Shown: positions 1 through 7,715 of the stretch, piece by piece
Layout of the letters: the number at the start of each line of letters is the position of its first letter
Numbering within the stretch: position 1 is the stretch's first letter
NCBI RefSeq assembly: GCF_002407605.1
Contig: NZ_NXGV01000001.1
Location: forward strand, 248,643-312,642
Length of the DNA: 64,000 nt
Origin: Marinobacter sp. ANT_B65
GTDB taxonomy: Bacteria; Pseudomonadota; Gammaproteobacteria; Pseudomonadales; Oleiphilaceae
Direction: 5' to 3'
Translations under genes and position numbers: made by a program
Notes under the pieces: generated by a model
What the model was told of the DNA's origin: nothing
Database searches by the model: none
Seen by the model: only the letters and a program-made list of their open reading frames with translations

Positions 1-2
1 CA

Positions 3-911
3 GAGCAGCTGGCGAGTCAGACCCGCCGCGTGTGTGAGTTGGTAGGCAAGGCTCGCCGCCAGTCACCAGTCATGGATCTTGTGGTGTTTCCCGAGTATTG
101 CCTGCACGGTCTCTCCATGAGCATCGACCCGGCCATCATGTGTGACCGCGACGGCCCGGAAATGGCGGCGTTTCAGGCCGCCTGCCGGGAGCACGACATC
201 TGGGGGTGTTTTTCCATCATGGAGAGCAACCCTGAAGGCAACCCCTATAACACTGGTGTGATTATCGATAACACTGGTGAATTACGGCTGTTCTATCGCA
301 AGTTGCACCCATGGGTGCCAGTGGAGCCATGGGAGCCAGGTAACCTTGGCATTCCCGTCTGCGATGGCCCTAATGGCAGCCGTCTGTCACTGGCCATCTG
401 TCATGATGGCATGTTCCCGGAAGTCGCTCGCGAGTGCGCCTACAAAGGCGCCAATATCATGCTGCGCACAGCTGGCTACACAGCGCCGATCCGACATTCC
501 TGGAAAATCACCAATCAAGCCAATGCATTCTGTAACCTGATGGTGACCGCCAATGTTTGCCTGGCGGGGAGTGACGGCACCTTTAACTCCATGGGCGAAG
601 GTATGGTGGTTAATTTTGATGGTGAGCCGATGGTAGAAGGTAATGGCTTTGCCGATGAAATCATCACTGCAGAAGTGCGCCCTGACCTGGTAGATGAGGC
701 CCGTATCCACTGGGGCGTCGAGAATAATATCTATCAGCTTGGACACCGTGGCTATGTAGCGGTGAAAGGCGGCGCCAGCGATTGTCCGTACACATTCATG
801 CAGGATATGGTGCGTGGCCAGTACAGGCTGCCCTGGGATGATGATGTGAAAGTGGTGGATGGCAGGGGCTTTGGTTTTGAACCGCCGGAACGTGAATACA
901 AGCCTGGCTGA
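3..911 (+). CDS. amiF: Formamidase (AmiF-type, nitrilase superfamily), 5' end cut by window edge
   Basis: Probably hydrolyses formamide to formate and ammonia in the cytoplasm. The frame is open to the left edge, so the true start lies upstream. Counting from the GTG at 30, the nitrilase triad is E22 (FPEYCLHG), K91 (FYRKLHPW) and C124 (LAICHDGMFPE). This spacing and the conserved NPYNT and HRGY segments match AmiF formamidases rather than aliphatic amidases with longer C-termini. Known family members are about 330 residues, so roughly 30 residues are missing outside the window. It faces the deaminase gene tail to tail across a terminator. The neighbouring nucleobase-type genes suggest it recovers ammonia from formamide released in the pathway (inference). 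A related short-chain amidase is the alternative. Confidence 0.85.
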   Translation, partial: EQLASQTRRVCELVGKARRQSPVMDLVVFPEYCLHGLSMSIDPAIMCDRDGPEMAAFQAACREHDIWGCFSIMESNPEGNPYNTGVIIDNTGELRLFYRKLHPWVPVEPWEPGNLGIPVCDGPNGSRLSLAICHDGMFPEVARECAYKGANIMLRTAGYTAPIRHSWKITNQANAFCNLMVTANVCLAGSDGTFNSMGEGMVVNFDGEPMVEGNGFADEIITAEVRPDLVDEARIHWGVENNIYQLGHRGYVAVKGGASDCPYTFMQDMVRGQYRLPWDDDVKVVDGRGFGFEPPEREYKPG

Positions 912-932
912 TGGCAGGTGAGCAGGATTGCC

Positions 933-963
933 AGGAGGGCATGTGCCCTCCTGATTTTGTGTT
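933..963. terminator. Rho-independent terminator between convergent genes
   Basis: An 8-bp perfect stem (AGGAGGGC / GCCCTCCT) with an ATGT loop is followed by a T-rich GATTTTGTGTT tail on the plus strand. It sits between the formamidase stop and the convergent deaminase stop, so it probably serves mainly the formamidase transcript. Confidence 0.75.
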
Positions 964-965
964 GT

Positions 966-2339
966 TCAGATCCCCACTAACTGCGAAGCCATCCGGTTCT
1001 GCTCTTCAATGATGTGCGTTAGTGACCGGCTCCGAAGATGGCCGTCTTCAATAACGATCCGACCATTGATGATGCTCCAGTGCACCCGTGGCGGTGTGCA
1101 GAAAACCAGAGAGGCAAGCGGGTCACTCTGGCCTCCGGCCATGCCGATGTCATCTGTGCGGAAAGCGACTATATCAGCGCAGTAACCAGGCTGAATGCGG
1201 CCAAGAGCGTCGCCTCTTCCCAGAACTTCGGCACCACCACGAGTGGCGATACGCAGTGCTTCGCGGGCAGTCATGGCTCCGGGTTGCTGATCCCTTACCC
1301 GTGCGGACAACATGGCCAGCCGGGCTTCATCGAGAAGATTTCCGCTGTCATTGGACGCGCTGCCGTCTACACCCAGGCTTACCTTGACTCCGGCATCCAG
1401 CATTTGCCTTACAGGTGCAATGCCTGAAGCCAGCCGCATATTGGAGCAGGGGCAGTGGGCAACTCCGGTACCTGTGCGGGCAAACAGTTCAATACCTGGT
1501 GCATCAAGATGTACGCAGTGCGCATGCCATACATCTTCGCCCACCCAGCCTACATCTTCGGAGAATTCCGTAGGTGTCATGCCGTAGCGTTCCATACTGA
1601 ACGCCAGGTCTTTCCAGTTTTCCGCTGTATGGGTATGCAGCCCCACCTTCAGTGATCTTGCCATGGTGGCTGCTTCGCGCATCAGGTCTTTGGTGACAGT
1701 GAAGGGTGAGCAGGGTGCCAGCGCTACCCGGATCATGGCATCCGGGCTGTAGTCGTGGTGAGTCTCAACCGCTCGCTGCATGTCCCTGAGAATCGCGTGT
1801 TCGTCTGCTTCCACCAGTTCATCCGGTGGCAGGCCGCCCTGACTCTGGCCGAGGCTCATAGCTCCTCTCGCGGCGTGAAAACGGATCCCCATTTCAATGG
1901 CTGCCTGAACACTGTCATCCAGAGTGATGCCGTTCACATACAGGTAGGCGTGATCGGCAGCTGTAGTGCACCCGGACAACATGAGTTCGGCCATGGCGGT
2001 ACGGCTTGCCGCCCGTTGCATTTCCGGTGTGATGTTGCGCCAGACGGGGAACAGGGCACTGAGCCAGTCGAACAGCTCCCCGTTCTGGGCAGCAGGTAAA
2101 GCCCGGGTCAGGGACTGGAACATGTGGTGGTGAGTGTTGATGAGGCCTGGAATCACTACATGGCCACTAAGATCGATTGTGCGGCTGGCATCCTCTGGGC
2201 ATTCATCGGATGTCCCAACGGCTTCAATGCGGTTGTCGCGGACAAGTATGTAGCCATTTTCAATTTCACGCTCTTCGTCGTCCATGGTGGCGATGACCCG
2301 GGCGTTCTTCAGTAACAGTGTGTCTGTCATTGCTGGCAT
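966..2339 (-). CDS. 8-oxoguanine / guanine deaminase-type amidohydrolase
   Basis: A 457-residue member of the amidohydrolase superfamily that resembles the Pseudomonas 8-oxoguanine deaminase family (cytosine/guanine deaminase-like, zinc-dependent). The metal ligands are visible: H70-x-H72 in NTHHHMFQ, H237 in LHTHTAE, H274 in WHAHCVH, and D325 in LGVDGSASND. E240 is the usual proton-transfer residue. It would release ammonia from an aminopurine or related ring. It is transcribed leftward from a sigma-54-type promoter at about 2373-2388, with a RutR-like palindrome just upstream. A second ATG at 2330 is possible; I kept 2339. Substrate is inferred by resemblance; other deaminated heterocycles (isocytosine-like or s-triazine-like) are possible. 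Confidence 0.85.
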   Translation of the reverse strand: MPAMTDTLLLKNARVIATMDDEEREIENGYILVRDNRIEAVGTSDECPEDASRTIDLSGHVVIPGLINTHHHMFQSLTRALPAAQNGELFDWLSALFPVWRNITPEMQRAASRTAMAELMLSGCTTAADHAYLYVNGITLDDSVQAAIEMGIRFHAARGAMSLGQSQGGLPPDELVEADEHAILRDMQRAVETHHDYSPDAMIRVALAPCSPFTVTKDLMREAATMARSLKVGLHTHTAENWKDLAFSMERYGMTPTEFSEDVGWVGEDVWHAHCVHLDAPGIELFARTGTGVAHCPCSNMRLASGIAPVRQMLDAGVKVSLGVDGSASNDSGNLLDEARLAMLSARVRDQQPGAMTAREALRIATRGGAEVLGRGDALGRIQPGYCADIVAFRTDDIGMAGGQSDPLASLVFCTPPRVHWSIINGRIVIEDGHLRSRSLTHIIEEQNRMASQLVGI

Positions 2340-2372
2340 GTTCCCGTTGCGAAAGTTTGTAGTCAGTTTACA

Positions 2373-2388
2373 TGCAATAGTGGTGCCT
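2373..2388 (-). promoter_or_regulatory. Sigma-54 (-24/-12) promoter for the deaminase
   Basis: Read on the minus strand the sequence is AGGCACCACTATTGCA, with the invariant GG and GC ten bases apart (plus-strand 2386-2387 and 2374-2375). The predicted start at about 2362 leaves a 23-base leader to the ATG at 2339. The same plus-strand bases also contain an NtrC-like half-site TGGTGC. Confidence 0.6.
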
Positions 2389-2407
2389 TATTTAAATGCC
2401 TGAAAGG

Positions 2408-2423
2408 TTGACGAAATGGTCAG
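2408..2423. promoter_or_regulatory. RutR-like operator O1
   Basis: TTGACGA-AA-TGGTCAG matches 12 of 14 informative positions of the published E. coli RutR box TTGACCA-N2-TGGTCAA. It lies in the divergent region, 20 bp upstream of the minus-strand -24 element. It is one of five such sites in the cluster. Confidence 0.6.
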
Positions 2424-2503
2424 AAAATGGGGCGCCTGCACTTTTTTGATGCAGAGAATTACTGTGTATCCCTTGTATGCCATGGTTTTCGGGCTTTTTT
2501 ATA

Positions 2504-2519
2504 TGGCACGCCTGTTGCA
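2504..2519 (+). promoter_or_regulatory. Sigma-54 (-24/-12) promoter for oxygenase 1 / binding protein 1
   Basis: TGGCACG-CCTG-TTGCA is a perfect match to the sigma-54 consensus, with GG at 2505-2506 and GC at 2517-2518. The predicted start near 2530 gives a leader of about 39 bases to the ATG at 2569. Confidence 0.8.
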
Positions 2520-2525
2520 AATATA

Positions 2526-2541
2526 TTGACCAGATGGGTAG
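2526..2541. promoter_or_regulatory. RutR-like operator O2
   Basis: TTGACCA-GA-TGGGTAG has a perfect left half-site and 11 of 14 informative matches overall. It covers the predicted sigma-54 start site, a position suited to repression. Confidence 0.6.
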
Positions 2542-2568
2542 TTAATTATTAATGCAACAGGAGAGATC

Positions 2569-3543
2569 ATGGCGGATGAGGGACTGGAAATACCTGTAAT
2601 TGATTTTGATCCGTTCCTGAATGGAACTGAGGCAGATCGTAAGGCAGTGGCGGCGCAGATGCGGCAGGCCAGCCAGGAATGGGGCTTCTTTTATTTGTCC
2701 GGCTGCGGCATGCCGGAAGAAAAGCTGACGGAGGCATTCGCTACGTCAACGGCATTCTTTGGCCTGCCACTTGAAATGAAGCAGCAGGTGGCCTGGCAGA
2801 ATGCCGAGAGCAACCGGGGCTATGTTGGAGTCAAGCGAGAGAAGCTGGACCCCACTCGCCCGGGGGATCTGAAAGAAGCTTTCAATCTGGCGCCGGAGCG
2901 TTCAGGCCCGGAAGCGATTAAAAATCTCTGGCCAGCTGGTCAGCCTCAGTTTGAGGCAGTAATGAGAGGGTTCCTTGCGGAATGTACTCAGACCGCGGGT
3001 AACGTGCTGGAAGCATTTGCCCTTGCTCTGGATCTGCCAGCAGACTTTTTTGTAGACGCCCACAACGAGCATGATCATACGTTGCGATTACTGCACTACC
3101 CGCCTCTTCCTGAAGGGTTTGAGCCTGAAGGTGGAGAAAGCCGGGCGGGAGCTCATACCGATTACGGAAGTATTACCTTGTTGTTCCAGGATTCGGTAGG
3201 CGGTCTGGAAGTCCGTACCCGTGGTGGAGAGTGGCTAAGGGCCACACCGATACCCGGAACTGTTGTGGTCAATACCGGTGACCTGATGCACAGGTGGACC
3301 AACCATGTATTTTGCTCAACGCCTCACCGGGTGAATGTGGCTCCGGAAAACCGTTTCAAAGACCGGTATTCCATCGCCTTTTTCTGTCACCCCAATAAAT
3401 CGGCGGAAATAGCCTGCATTGATAGCTGCGCAACGGCAGAAAATCCGCCGATCTACGGCCCGATTTCGGCAGGTCAGCACCTGCATGAAAAGCTTACCAA
3501 TACCTATGGGGCATCCAGCCCAGCAACTGAGGAATCACTATGA
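2569..3543 (+). CDS. 2-oxoglutarate/Fe(II)-dependent oxygenase 1 (isopenicillin N synthase-like family)
   Basis: A 324-residue cytosolic dioxygenase with an N-terminal DIOX_N region (about 8-120) and a C-terminal jelly-roll domain (about 170-290). The iron facial triad is H196 and D198 (AHTDYGS) with H253 (TPHRVN). R266 and S268 (RYSIAFF) bind 2-oxoglutarate. The start is fixed by AGGAGAG six bases before ATG. The stop overlaps the next start (ATGA), so it is cotranscribed with a periplasmic binding protein. Family members include thymine-7-hydroxylase-like and other small-molecule hydroxylases. With RutR-like control and deaminases around it, hydroxylation or demethylation of a nucleobase-like substrate is a reasonable guess, not shown by sequence. 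It is a distant paralogue of the gene at 5322-6287. Confidence 0.9.
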   Translation: MADEGLEIPVIDFDPFLNGTEADRKAVAAQMRQASQEWGFFYLSGCGMPEEKLTEAFATSTAFFGLPLEMKQQVAWQNAESNRGYVGVKREKLDPTRPGDLKEAFNLAPERSGPEAIKNLWPAGQPQFEAVMRGFLAECTQTAGNVLEAFALALDLPADFFVDAHNEHDHTLRLLHYPPLPEGFEPEGGESRAGAHTDYGSITLLFQDSVGGLEVRTRGGEWLRATPIPGTVVVNTGDLMHRWTNHVFCSTPHRVNVAPENRFKDRYSIAFFCHPNKSAEIACIDSCATAENPPIYGPISAGQHLHEKLTNTYGASSPATEESL

Positions 3544-4526
3544 ACAAACTCAAAAACCTGGCGGCCGGTATCACCTTGTCGCTCAGCACCATTTCCGGTG
3601 TTGCTTATGCAGAAGACCTCATCCCGGTTACCGTGTCTACCACCTGGTATGCCCAGGCGGAGCACGGTGGATTTTATGCAGCCAAAGCCATGGGGCTCTA
3701 CGAAGAGCAGGGCCTGGACGTCACCATCAAGATGGGTGGTCCTCAGGTGAACAATGTGCAGTTGCTAATGGGCGGCAAGATGGATTTCATCATGGGGTAC
3801 AGCCTGCAGTCATTTAATGCTGTGAAGGAAGATATTCCATTGGTAACAGTGGCGGCTTTCTTCCAGAAAGATCCGCAAACTCTCGTGGTACATAAAGGTG
3901 CAGGGAACGACTCACTGGAGGATCTGAAAGGTAAATCCATGCGCGTGCCTACGGCCGGTCGTGTGGCTTACTGGCCCTGGCTGAAAACCGAATACGGTTA
4001 TAGCGATGAGCAGCTTCAGGCTTATGACTACAGCTTTGCACCGTTTATCAGAGACGAACAGGCTATTCAGCAGGGCTACGTGACCAACGATGGCTTCTTC
4101 CTTGAACAGGCGGGTGTTGAAGGCAAGAGTCTGTTGCTGGCTAACTATGGCTGGAAAGCCTACGCAGCTACGCTGGATACCACCCGTGAGATGATTGAGG
4201 AAAATCCGGAAGTCGTGCAGAAAATGGTGACGGCAACCGCACTGGGCTGGAAGGCTTACTTCGAAAATCCTGAGCCGGCCAATGCGCTGATCAAGGCAGA
4301 CAACCCGGAAATGCAGGATGAGCTGCTCGCATACACCTACGCAAAAATGCAGGAAGAAAACATGTTGCTTTCTGATGCTGCCGAGGGTGGGCGCTATGGC
4401 ATGATGACCGTTGAACGCTGGAAGGCATTCTTTGACGACATGGTTGCTGCGGAAACCCTGCCGGAAGATCTGGACTGGGAGAAGGCGTTTGATACTTCGT
4501 TTATCGAAGCGGTCTATGCAGACTGA
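3540..4526 (+). CDS. ABC importer periplasmic binding protein 1 (NMT1/THI5/SsuA-like), without its own ATPase or permease
   Basis: A 328-residue secreted binding protein with a Sec signal peptide ending about residue 24 (GVAYA). The mature protein begins with the TWYAQAEHGGFYAA segment and has a KMGGPQVN stretch, typical of pyrimidine/thiamine-precursor (THI5-like) binding proteins. It overlaps the oxygenase by 4 bp. No transport genes follow; a terminator comes next. It is clearly paralogous to the binding protein at 10770-11765 (same YAQAEHGGFY and KMGGPQVN blocks), so it probably feeds that importer (inference). The ligand could be the substrate of oxygenase 1. Confidence 0.85.
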   Translation: MNKLKNLAAGITLSLSTISGVAYAEDLIPVTVSTTWYAQAEHGGFYAAKAMGLYEEQGLDVTIKMGGPQVNNVQLLMGGKMDFIMGYSLQSFNAVKEDIPLVTVAAFFQKDPQTLVVHKGAGNDSLEDLKGKSMRVPTAGRVAYWPWLKTEYGYSDEQLQAYDYSFAPFIRDEQAIQQGYVTNDGFFLEQAGVEGKSLLLANYGWKAYAATLDTTREMIEENPEVVQKMVTATALGWKAYFENPEPANALIKADNPEMQDELLAYTYAKMQEENMLLSDAAEGGRYGMMTVERWKAFFDDMVAAETLPEDLDWEKAFDTSFIEAVYAD

Positions 4527-4543
4527 GTTTTAAGGGTATGGAT

Positions 4544-4573
4544 AAAAAGGGCGGCCTGGAGGTCGCCCTTTTT
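4544..4573. terminator. Bidirectional rho-independent terminator
   Basis: AAAAAGGGCGGCCT / GGTCGCCCTTTTT forms a GC-rich stem with one mismatch, flanked by A and T tracts. It can end both the rightward oxygenase-1 operon and the leftward hydrolase operon. Confidence 0.85.
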
Positions 4574-4579
4574 GTTTGT

Positions 4580-5329
4580 CTAGCCCGATACAAATTCTGC
4601 AAGGGCGTCGGCTACGGCCTCGGGTGCCGCTACCTGGGGAACGTGGCCTGTATTCAGGGAGACAACCCTGGCACCGGGTACAAGTTGCTGCATGCGTCGT
4701 TGCACTGGCAATACTACGGAACGGTCCTGCAGGGCTTCGACATAGAGCCGCGGTAGCTGTCCGAAACGGGCCTGTGTCCAGCGGGGCACCAGTGCCCGGC
4801 TGCCCTCGGCCTGAGGGTTGAACCGGCCAATGGCTTGCTCTGCTACCTGTTCACTGACGTCTTGCAGGAAAATGTTCCGGATAGCTGATGGCTGCACCCG
4901 GGATACCTGACCATCGGACTCCCATTCCAGAAAAGGACCAATCCCTGAGGCTTCAGGGAAGTCCTTTATCATTTCGCTGACCAGGTCACCGAAGCCAGTG
5001 CCTGACGGCAACATCATACCTGCCAGATACGCAACGCCGATTACCCGCTCGGCTATGGATTCGGCGAGTTGGGTGGCCACGGCGCCACCGCCGGAGTGGC
5101 CGACCAGCAACAATGGACCTTCGATTTCTTCGAGCTGTTTTTTCAGATCCTCGACACACAGGTCAATAGATGCCTCAGCCGGGTTTCCCAGTCGTGGGCC
5201 GCATCCGGGCAAGTCCGGCGCCAGAACCCTGAACCCGTGTTTTTCAAGATGAGGTGTGAAGGTTTCCCATACCCAGCCTCCGGCCCAGGCGCCATGAATC
5301 AGAACCGCGGTAATTTGTGTATCAGGCAT
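4580..5329 (-). CDS. Alpha/beta hydrolase (hydroxynitrile lyase / methylesterase-like)
   Basis: A 249-residue cytosolic alpha/beta-hydrolase. The oxyanion loop HGAW is at 12-15, the nucleophile S79 lies in GHSGGG, and D202 and H229 (NTGHVPQ) complete the triad. The fold family includes plant-type methylesterases and hydroxynitrile lyases, plus bacterial ester and C-C hydrolases. Its start overlaps the end of oxygenase 2 by 8 bp, so the two are translationally coupled. In the rut pathway RutD is also an alpha/beta hydrolase, but the resemblance here is only at fold level. It probably acts after oxygenase 2 (inference). Confidence 0.8.
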   Translation of the reverse strand: MPDTQITAVLIHGAWAGGWVWETFTPHLEKHGFRVLAPDLPGCGPRLGNPAEASIDLCVEDLKKQLEEIEGPLLLVGHSGGGAVATQLAESIAERVIGVAYLAGMMLPSGTGFGDLVSEMIKDFPEASGIGPFLEWESDGQVSRVQPSAIRNIFLQDVSEQVAEQAIGRFNPQAEGSRALVPRWTQARFGQLPRLYVEALQDRSVVLPVQRRMQQLVPGARVVSLNTGHVPQVAAPEAVADALAEFVSG

Positions 5330-6287
5330 AAGTTCTCCGGTACATATCCATCAGGTGGGCTTCCACGGTTGTGGGCGGGTAGTGGGGTTGGTCGCCCTCT
5401 GCCAGACAAGTAGGCAGACAGCTGACCTGGTGGTCGGGATTGCCGCTGTAGAAGAAGGGTACCGAGTAGCGCTCGGCCCCGGAGGTATTGATCACGCGGT
5501 GCAGGGTGGATCTATAGCGGTCGTTGGTCCAGCGCGCAATCATGTCACCAAGGTTAACGACAAAAGTACCCGGAACCGGGTCCGCATTGATCCAGCGGTC
5601 GCCTTTAATGTCCCAGACCTGCAGCCCGGGTTTGTCGTCCAGCAGCAGCACAGTGATGCCGCCAAAGTCTGTGTGGGCCCCGCAACCTTTCTCCCCTGGG
5701 GCCGGGTTTGGTGGCTGGGGTGGGTAGTGCAGCAGGCGCAGGATAGACAGGGGCTGACGGCAAAAATTCTCGAAGAAATCATGGCCGAGCCCAAGCGACA
5801 GGGCCAGAGCCTCCATGATCCGGCTACTGAGCTCATTCAGGGCCTCGAAGTATTCCGTCATGGTGTCGCGGAATGCAGGCAGGGACTGGGGCCACTGATT
5901 CGCTCCCTGATTGAAGCGACCGGCTATTACCCGGGGATCTGATTCATCCAGCTCCTGGCCAATATAGAAACCTTCTTTAAGATCTGGTGGAGAGCCGGGT
6001 TCCAGAGTCTGTCCCTTCAGAGGTTCGTATCCCCGGTTGGCCTTGGAGAGGCTCTTGTTGATGGATTCTTTCTCTGACTCGGGCAGATTGAACAGGGCCC
6101 GGGATTCCTCGAATACCCGGCTGATCAGTGCCTCGGGAATGCCGTGGCCGCTGGCATAGAAAAAGCCAGTGTGCAGGCAGACGTCAGCCAGGGATCGGGC
6201 CAGCTGCTGTCGTTGCTGATCGGTTCCGGTTAGTAACGACATGTCGATAACAGGTAGCGAAGCCCCTGATTCGTTAATGGTGCTCAT
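5322..6287 (-). CDS. 2-oxoglutarate/Fe(II)-dependent oxygenase 2 (isopenicillin N synthase-like family)
   Basis: A 321-residue paralogue of oxygenase 1. Iron ligands are H205 and D207 (AHTDFGG) and H263 (TLHRVIN); the 2-oxoglutarate site is R273 and S275 (RYSVPFF). It is first gene of a leftward pair with the alpha/beta hydrolase. A sigma-54-like element and a RutR-like palindrome precede it, with the palindrome just downstream of the predicted start. Divergence from oxygenase 1 is large outside the motifs, so the two likely act on different substrates or at different steps. Substrate unknown. Confidence 0.9.
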   Translation of the reverse strand: MSTINESGASLPVIDMSLLTGTDQQRQQLARSLADVCLHTGFFYASGHGIPEALISRVFEESRALFNLPESEKESINKSLSKANRGYEPLKGQTLEPGSPPDLKEGFYIGQELDESDPRVIAGRFNQGANQWPQSLPAFRDTMTEYFEALNELSSRIMEALALSLGLGHDFFENFCRQPLSILRLLHYPPQPPNPAPGEKGCGAHTDFGGITVLLLDDKPGLQVWDIKGDRWINADPVPGTFVVNLGDMIARWTNDRYRSTLHRVINTSGAERYSVPFFYSGNPDHQVSCLPTCLAEGDQPHYPPTTVEAHLMDMYRRTYA

Positions 6288-6314
6288 GATGTGACTCCAG
6301 GTTCATTAATAATG

Positions 6315-6330
6315 CTGTCCATGTGGTCAG
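6315..6330. promoter_or_regulatory. RutR-like operator O3
   Basis: CTGTCCA-TG-TGGTCAG has 11 of 14 informative matches to the RutR box. It lies immediately downstream of the predicted leftward start (about 6334) of oxygenase 2. Confidence 0.55.
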
Positions 6331-6344
6331 TAATTCACGAAGCG

Positions 6345-6360
6345 TGCCAGTGATAAGCCA
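6345..6360 (-). promoter_or_regulatory. Sigma-54-like promoter for oxygenase 2 / hydrolase
   Basis: On the minus strand TGGCTTATCACTGGCA keeps GG and GC ten bases apart, but both half-elements deviate from consensus. The predicted start near 6334 gives a leader of about 47 bases. It is weaker than the other elements; support comes mainly from the same arrangement with operator O3. Confidence 0.45.
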
Positions 6361-6626
6361 GGGCTCAATGACGTGTAAATCGCGCGTGCACTGATGCCTG
6401 AGGGGTCCAGGAATTGTTGGTCGCGGGCCTAAGGCCTCAAATAGGGGCACTGCGCGGGATTTTGCACTGGATTCGGGCGTGATTCCTCATTGAAAAGCGG
6501 GTGTTTCCGGGTGTAGTGCCTTCTGCTCCTGTGCCGGCATGAAAGCCCGAGTTGGCCCGTTAATTGACGCCTGTTCAGAGGTGAGAGCCAATTATGGTTA
6601 CGTTTGTTGTGCCTGGATTGGCAAGC
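6361..6626. other. Central part of a 421-bp divergent control region, no gene
   Basis: No credible ORF lies between oxygenase 2 and binding protein 2. The stretch holds several GCAC / GTGC words, such as TTTTGCACTGG near 6460-6470. These could be weak NtrC enhancer half-sites serving the flanking sigma-54-like elements, but none is a good full match. Confidence 0.35.
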
Positions 6627-6642
6627 TGGCCTGGCCTTTGCT
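6627..6642 (+). promoter_or_regulatory. Sigma-54 promoter for the binding protein 2 - importer - deaminase - WrbA operon
   Basis: TGGCCTG-GCCT-TTGCT keeps GG (6628-6629) and GC (6640-6641) ten bases apart with a good -12 half. The predicted start near 6653 gives a leader of about 56 bases. Confidence 0.6.
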
Positions 6643-6656
6643 TTGTCTAATAAAAC

Positions 6657-6672
6657 CTGACCGAATGATCAA
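6657..6672. promoter_or_regulatory. RutR-like operator O4
   Basis: CTGACCG-AA-TGATCAA has 11 of 14 informative matches to the RutR box. It starts just after the predicted start point. Confidence 0.55.
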
Positions 6673-6708
6673 AAAATTCAGAGCATAAACCTTAGAAGGG
6701 GAAAGCAA

Positions 6709-7713
6709 ATGCATAAACGTATCACTCGTTCGTTTCTGATTGCAGCATCATTGGCTGGCGGTCTTTTGAGCCAGTCGGCCCTGGCCGCTGATAAAGTTGT
6801 CTACCAGTTGGACTGGTTGCCCGGCGGTGACAAGTCTCCGGTTTATCTTGGGGTGCAGGAAGGATTCTTTGCAGACGAAGGGCTGGAGGTCCGCATTGCC
6901 AGTGGCCGTGGCTCAACCGATGCGATAACCAAGATTGCGACCGGGCAAGCCGACATAGGTAGCGCTGATATTGGTGCCTTGATGGCCGCCAAAGCCCAGG
7001 ACGACAGCCTGCCAGTGAAAGCTGTTTACAGTATCTTCAATCGTGCTCCTCACGCCTTTTTCACACTTGAAAGCAGTGGTATCAGCAAGGTGACGGACAT
7101 CGAGGGTAAGAAAGTTGCAACCTCGCCGTTCACTTCTTCGAATGCGTTTCTTCCTCTGGTACTGAAGGATAACGGGCTGGCAGATGACGCTGTTCAGCTC
7201 ACCAAGGCGGACCCGGGTGCCCTCGGCCCAATGTTGATGAACGGTGGTACTGACGCCATTATCGCCTGGGTCACCAATATCGCCCTCTTCGACAGCCAGG
7301 CCAAAATAACGGGTAACAAGCTGGTGGTTTTGCCATGGTCTGATGCCGGGCTCGAACTTTACTCATCCTCAGTTGTTGCTGCTGATAAATTCCTTAGCGA
7401 ACGTCCGGACGTGGCCAAGCGTTTCATGCGCGCCTACGACAAATCCCTGAAACTCACCCATGACGATCCGACTAAAGCCGCCGAAGCCCTGCATACCATG
7501 GTGCCTGAGGTGGATGTTGATGTGGCCGTTGCCCAGATTGGCGATTCCATGAAGCTGATTGTTAACGATGTCAGCGAACGTGATGGCCTGGGAGCGCTCA
7601 CAGAAGAACGTGTGGCTCTGACATGGAGCCGTGTGGCTCAGGCAGAAAAGCTGGCCGGGGATGCCCTGGACCCGGAAACCGTTATCGATCGTACTTTGCT
7701 CGAGGCGCTGTAA
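6709..7713 (+). CDS. ABC importer periplasmic binding protein 2 (SsuA/NMT1-like)
   Basis: A 334-residue secreted binding protein with a signal peptide ending about residue 26 (SQSALA). The mature start (KVVYQLDWLPGGDKSPVYLG) is typical of SsuA/TauA/ThiY-type proteins. AGAAGGGGAAAG precedes the ATG. It is followed after 2 bp by its ATPase and permease, so this is a complete importer. It is not close to binding proteins 1 and 3, which suggests a second ligand. Sulfonate binding is the generic alternative, but the operon carries a deaminase and no sulfonatase genes. Confidence 0.85.
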   Translation: MHKRITRSFLIAASLAGGLLSQSALAADKVVYQLDWLPGGDKSPVYLGVQEGFFADEGLEVRIASGRGSTDAITKIATGQADIGSADIGALMAAKAQDDSLPVKAVYSIFNRAPHAFFTLESSGISKVTDIEGKKVATSPFTSSNAFLPLVLKDNGLADDAVQLTKADPGALGPMLMNGGTDAIIAWVTNIALFDSQAKITGNKLVVLPWSDAGLELYSSSVVAADKFLSERPDVAKRFMRAYDKSLKLTHDDPTKAAEALHTMVPEVDVDVAVAQIGDSMKLIVNDVSERDGLGALTEERVALTWSRVAQAEKLAGDALDPETVIDRTLLEAL

Positions 7714-7715
7714 GT

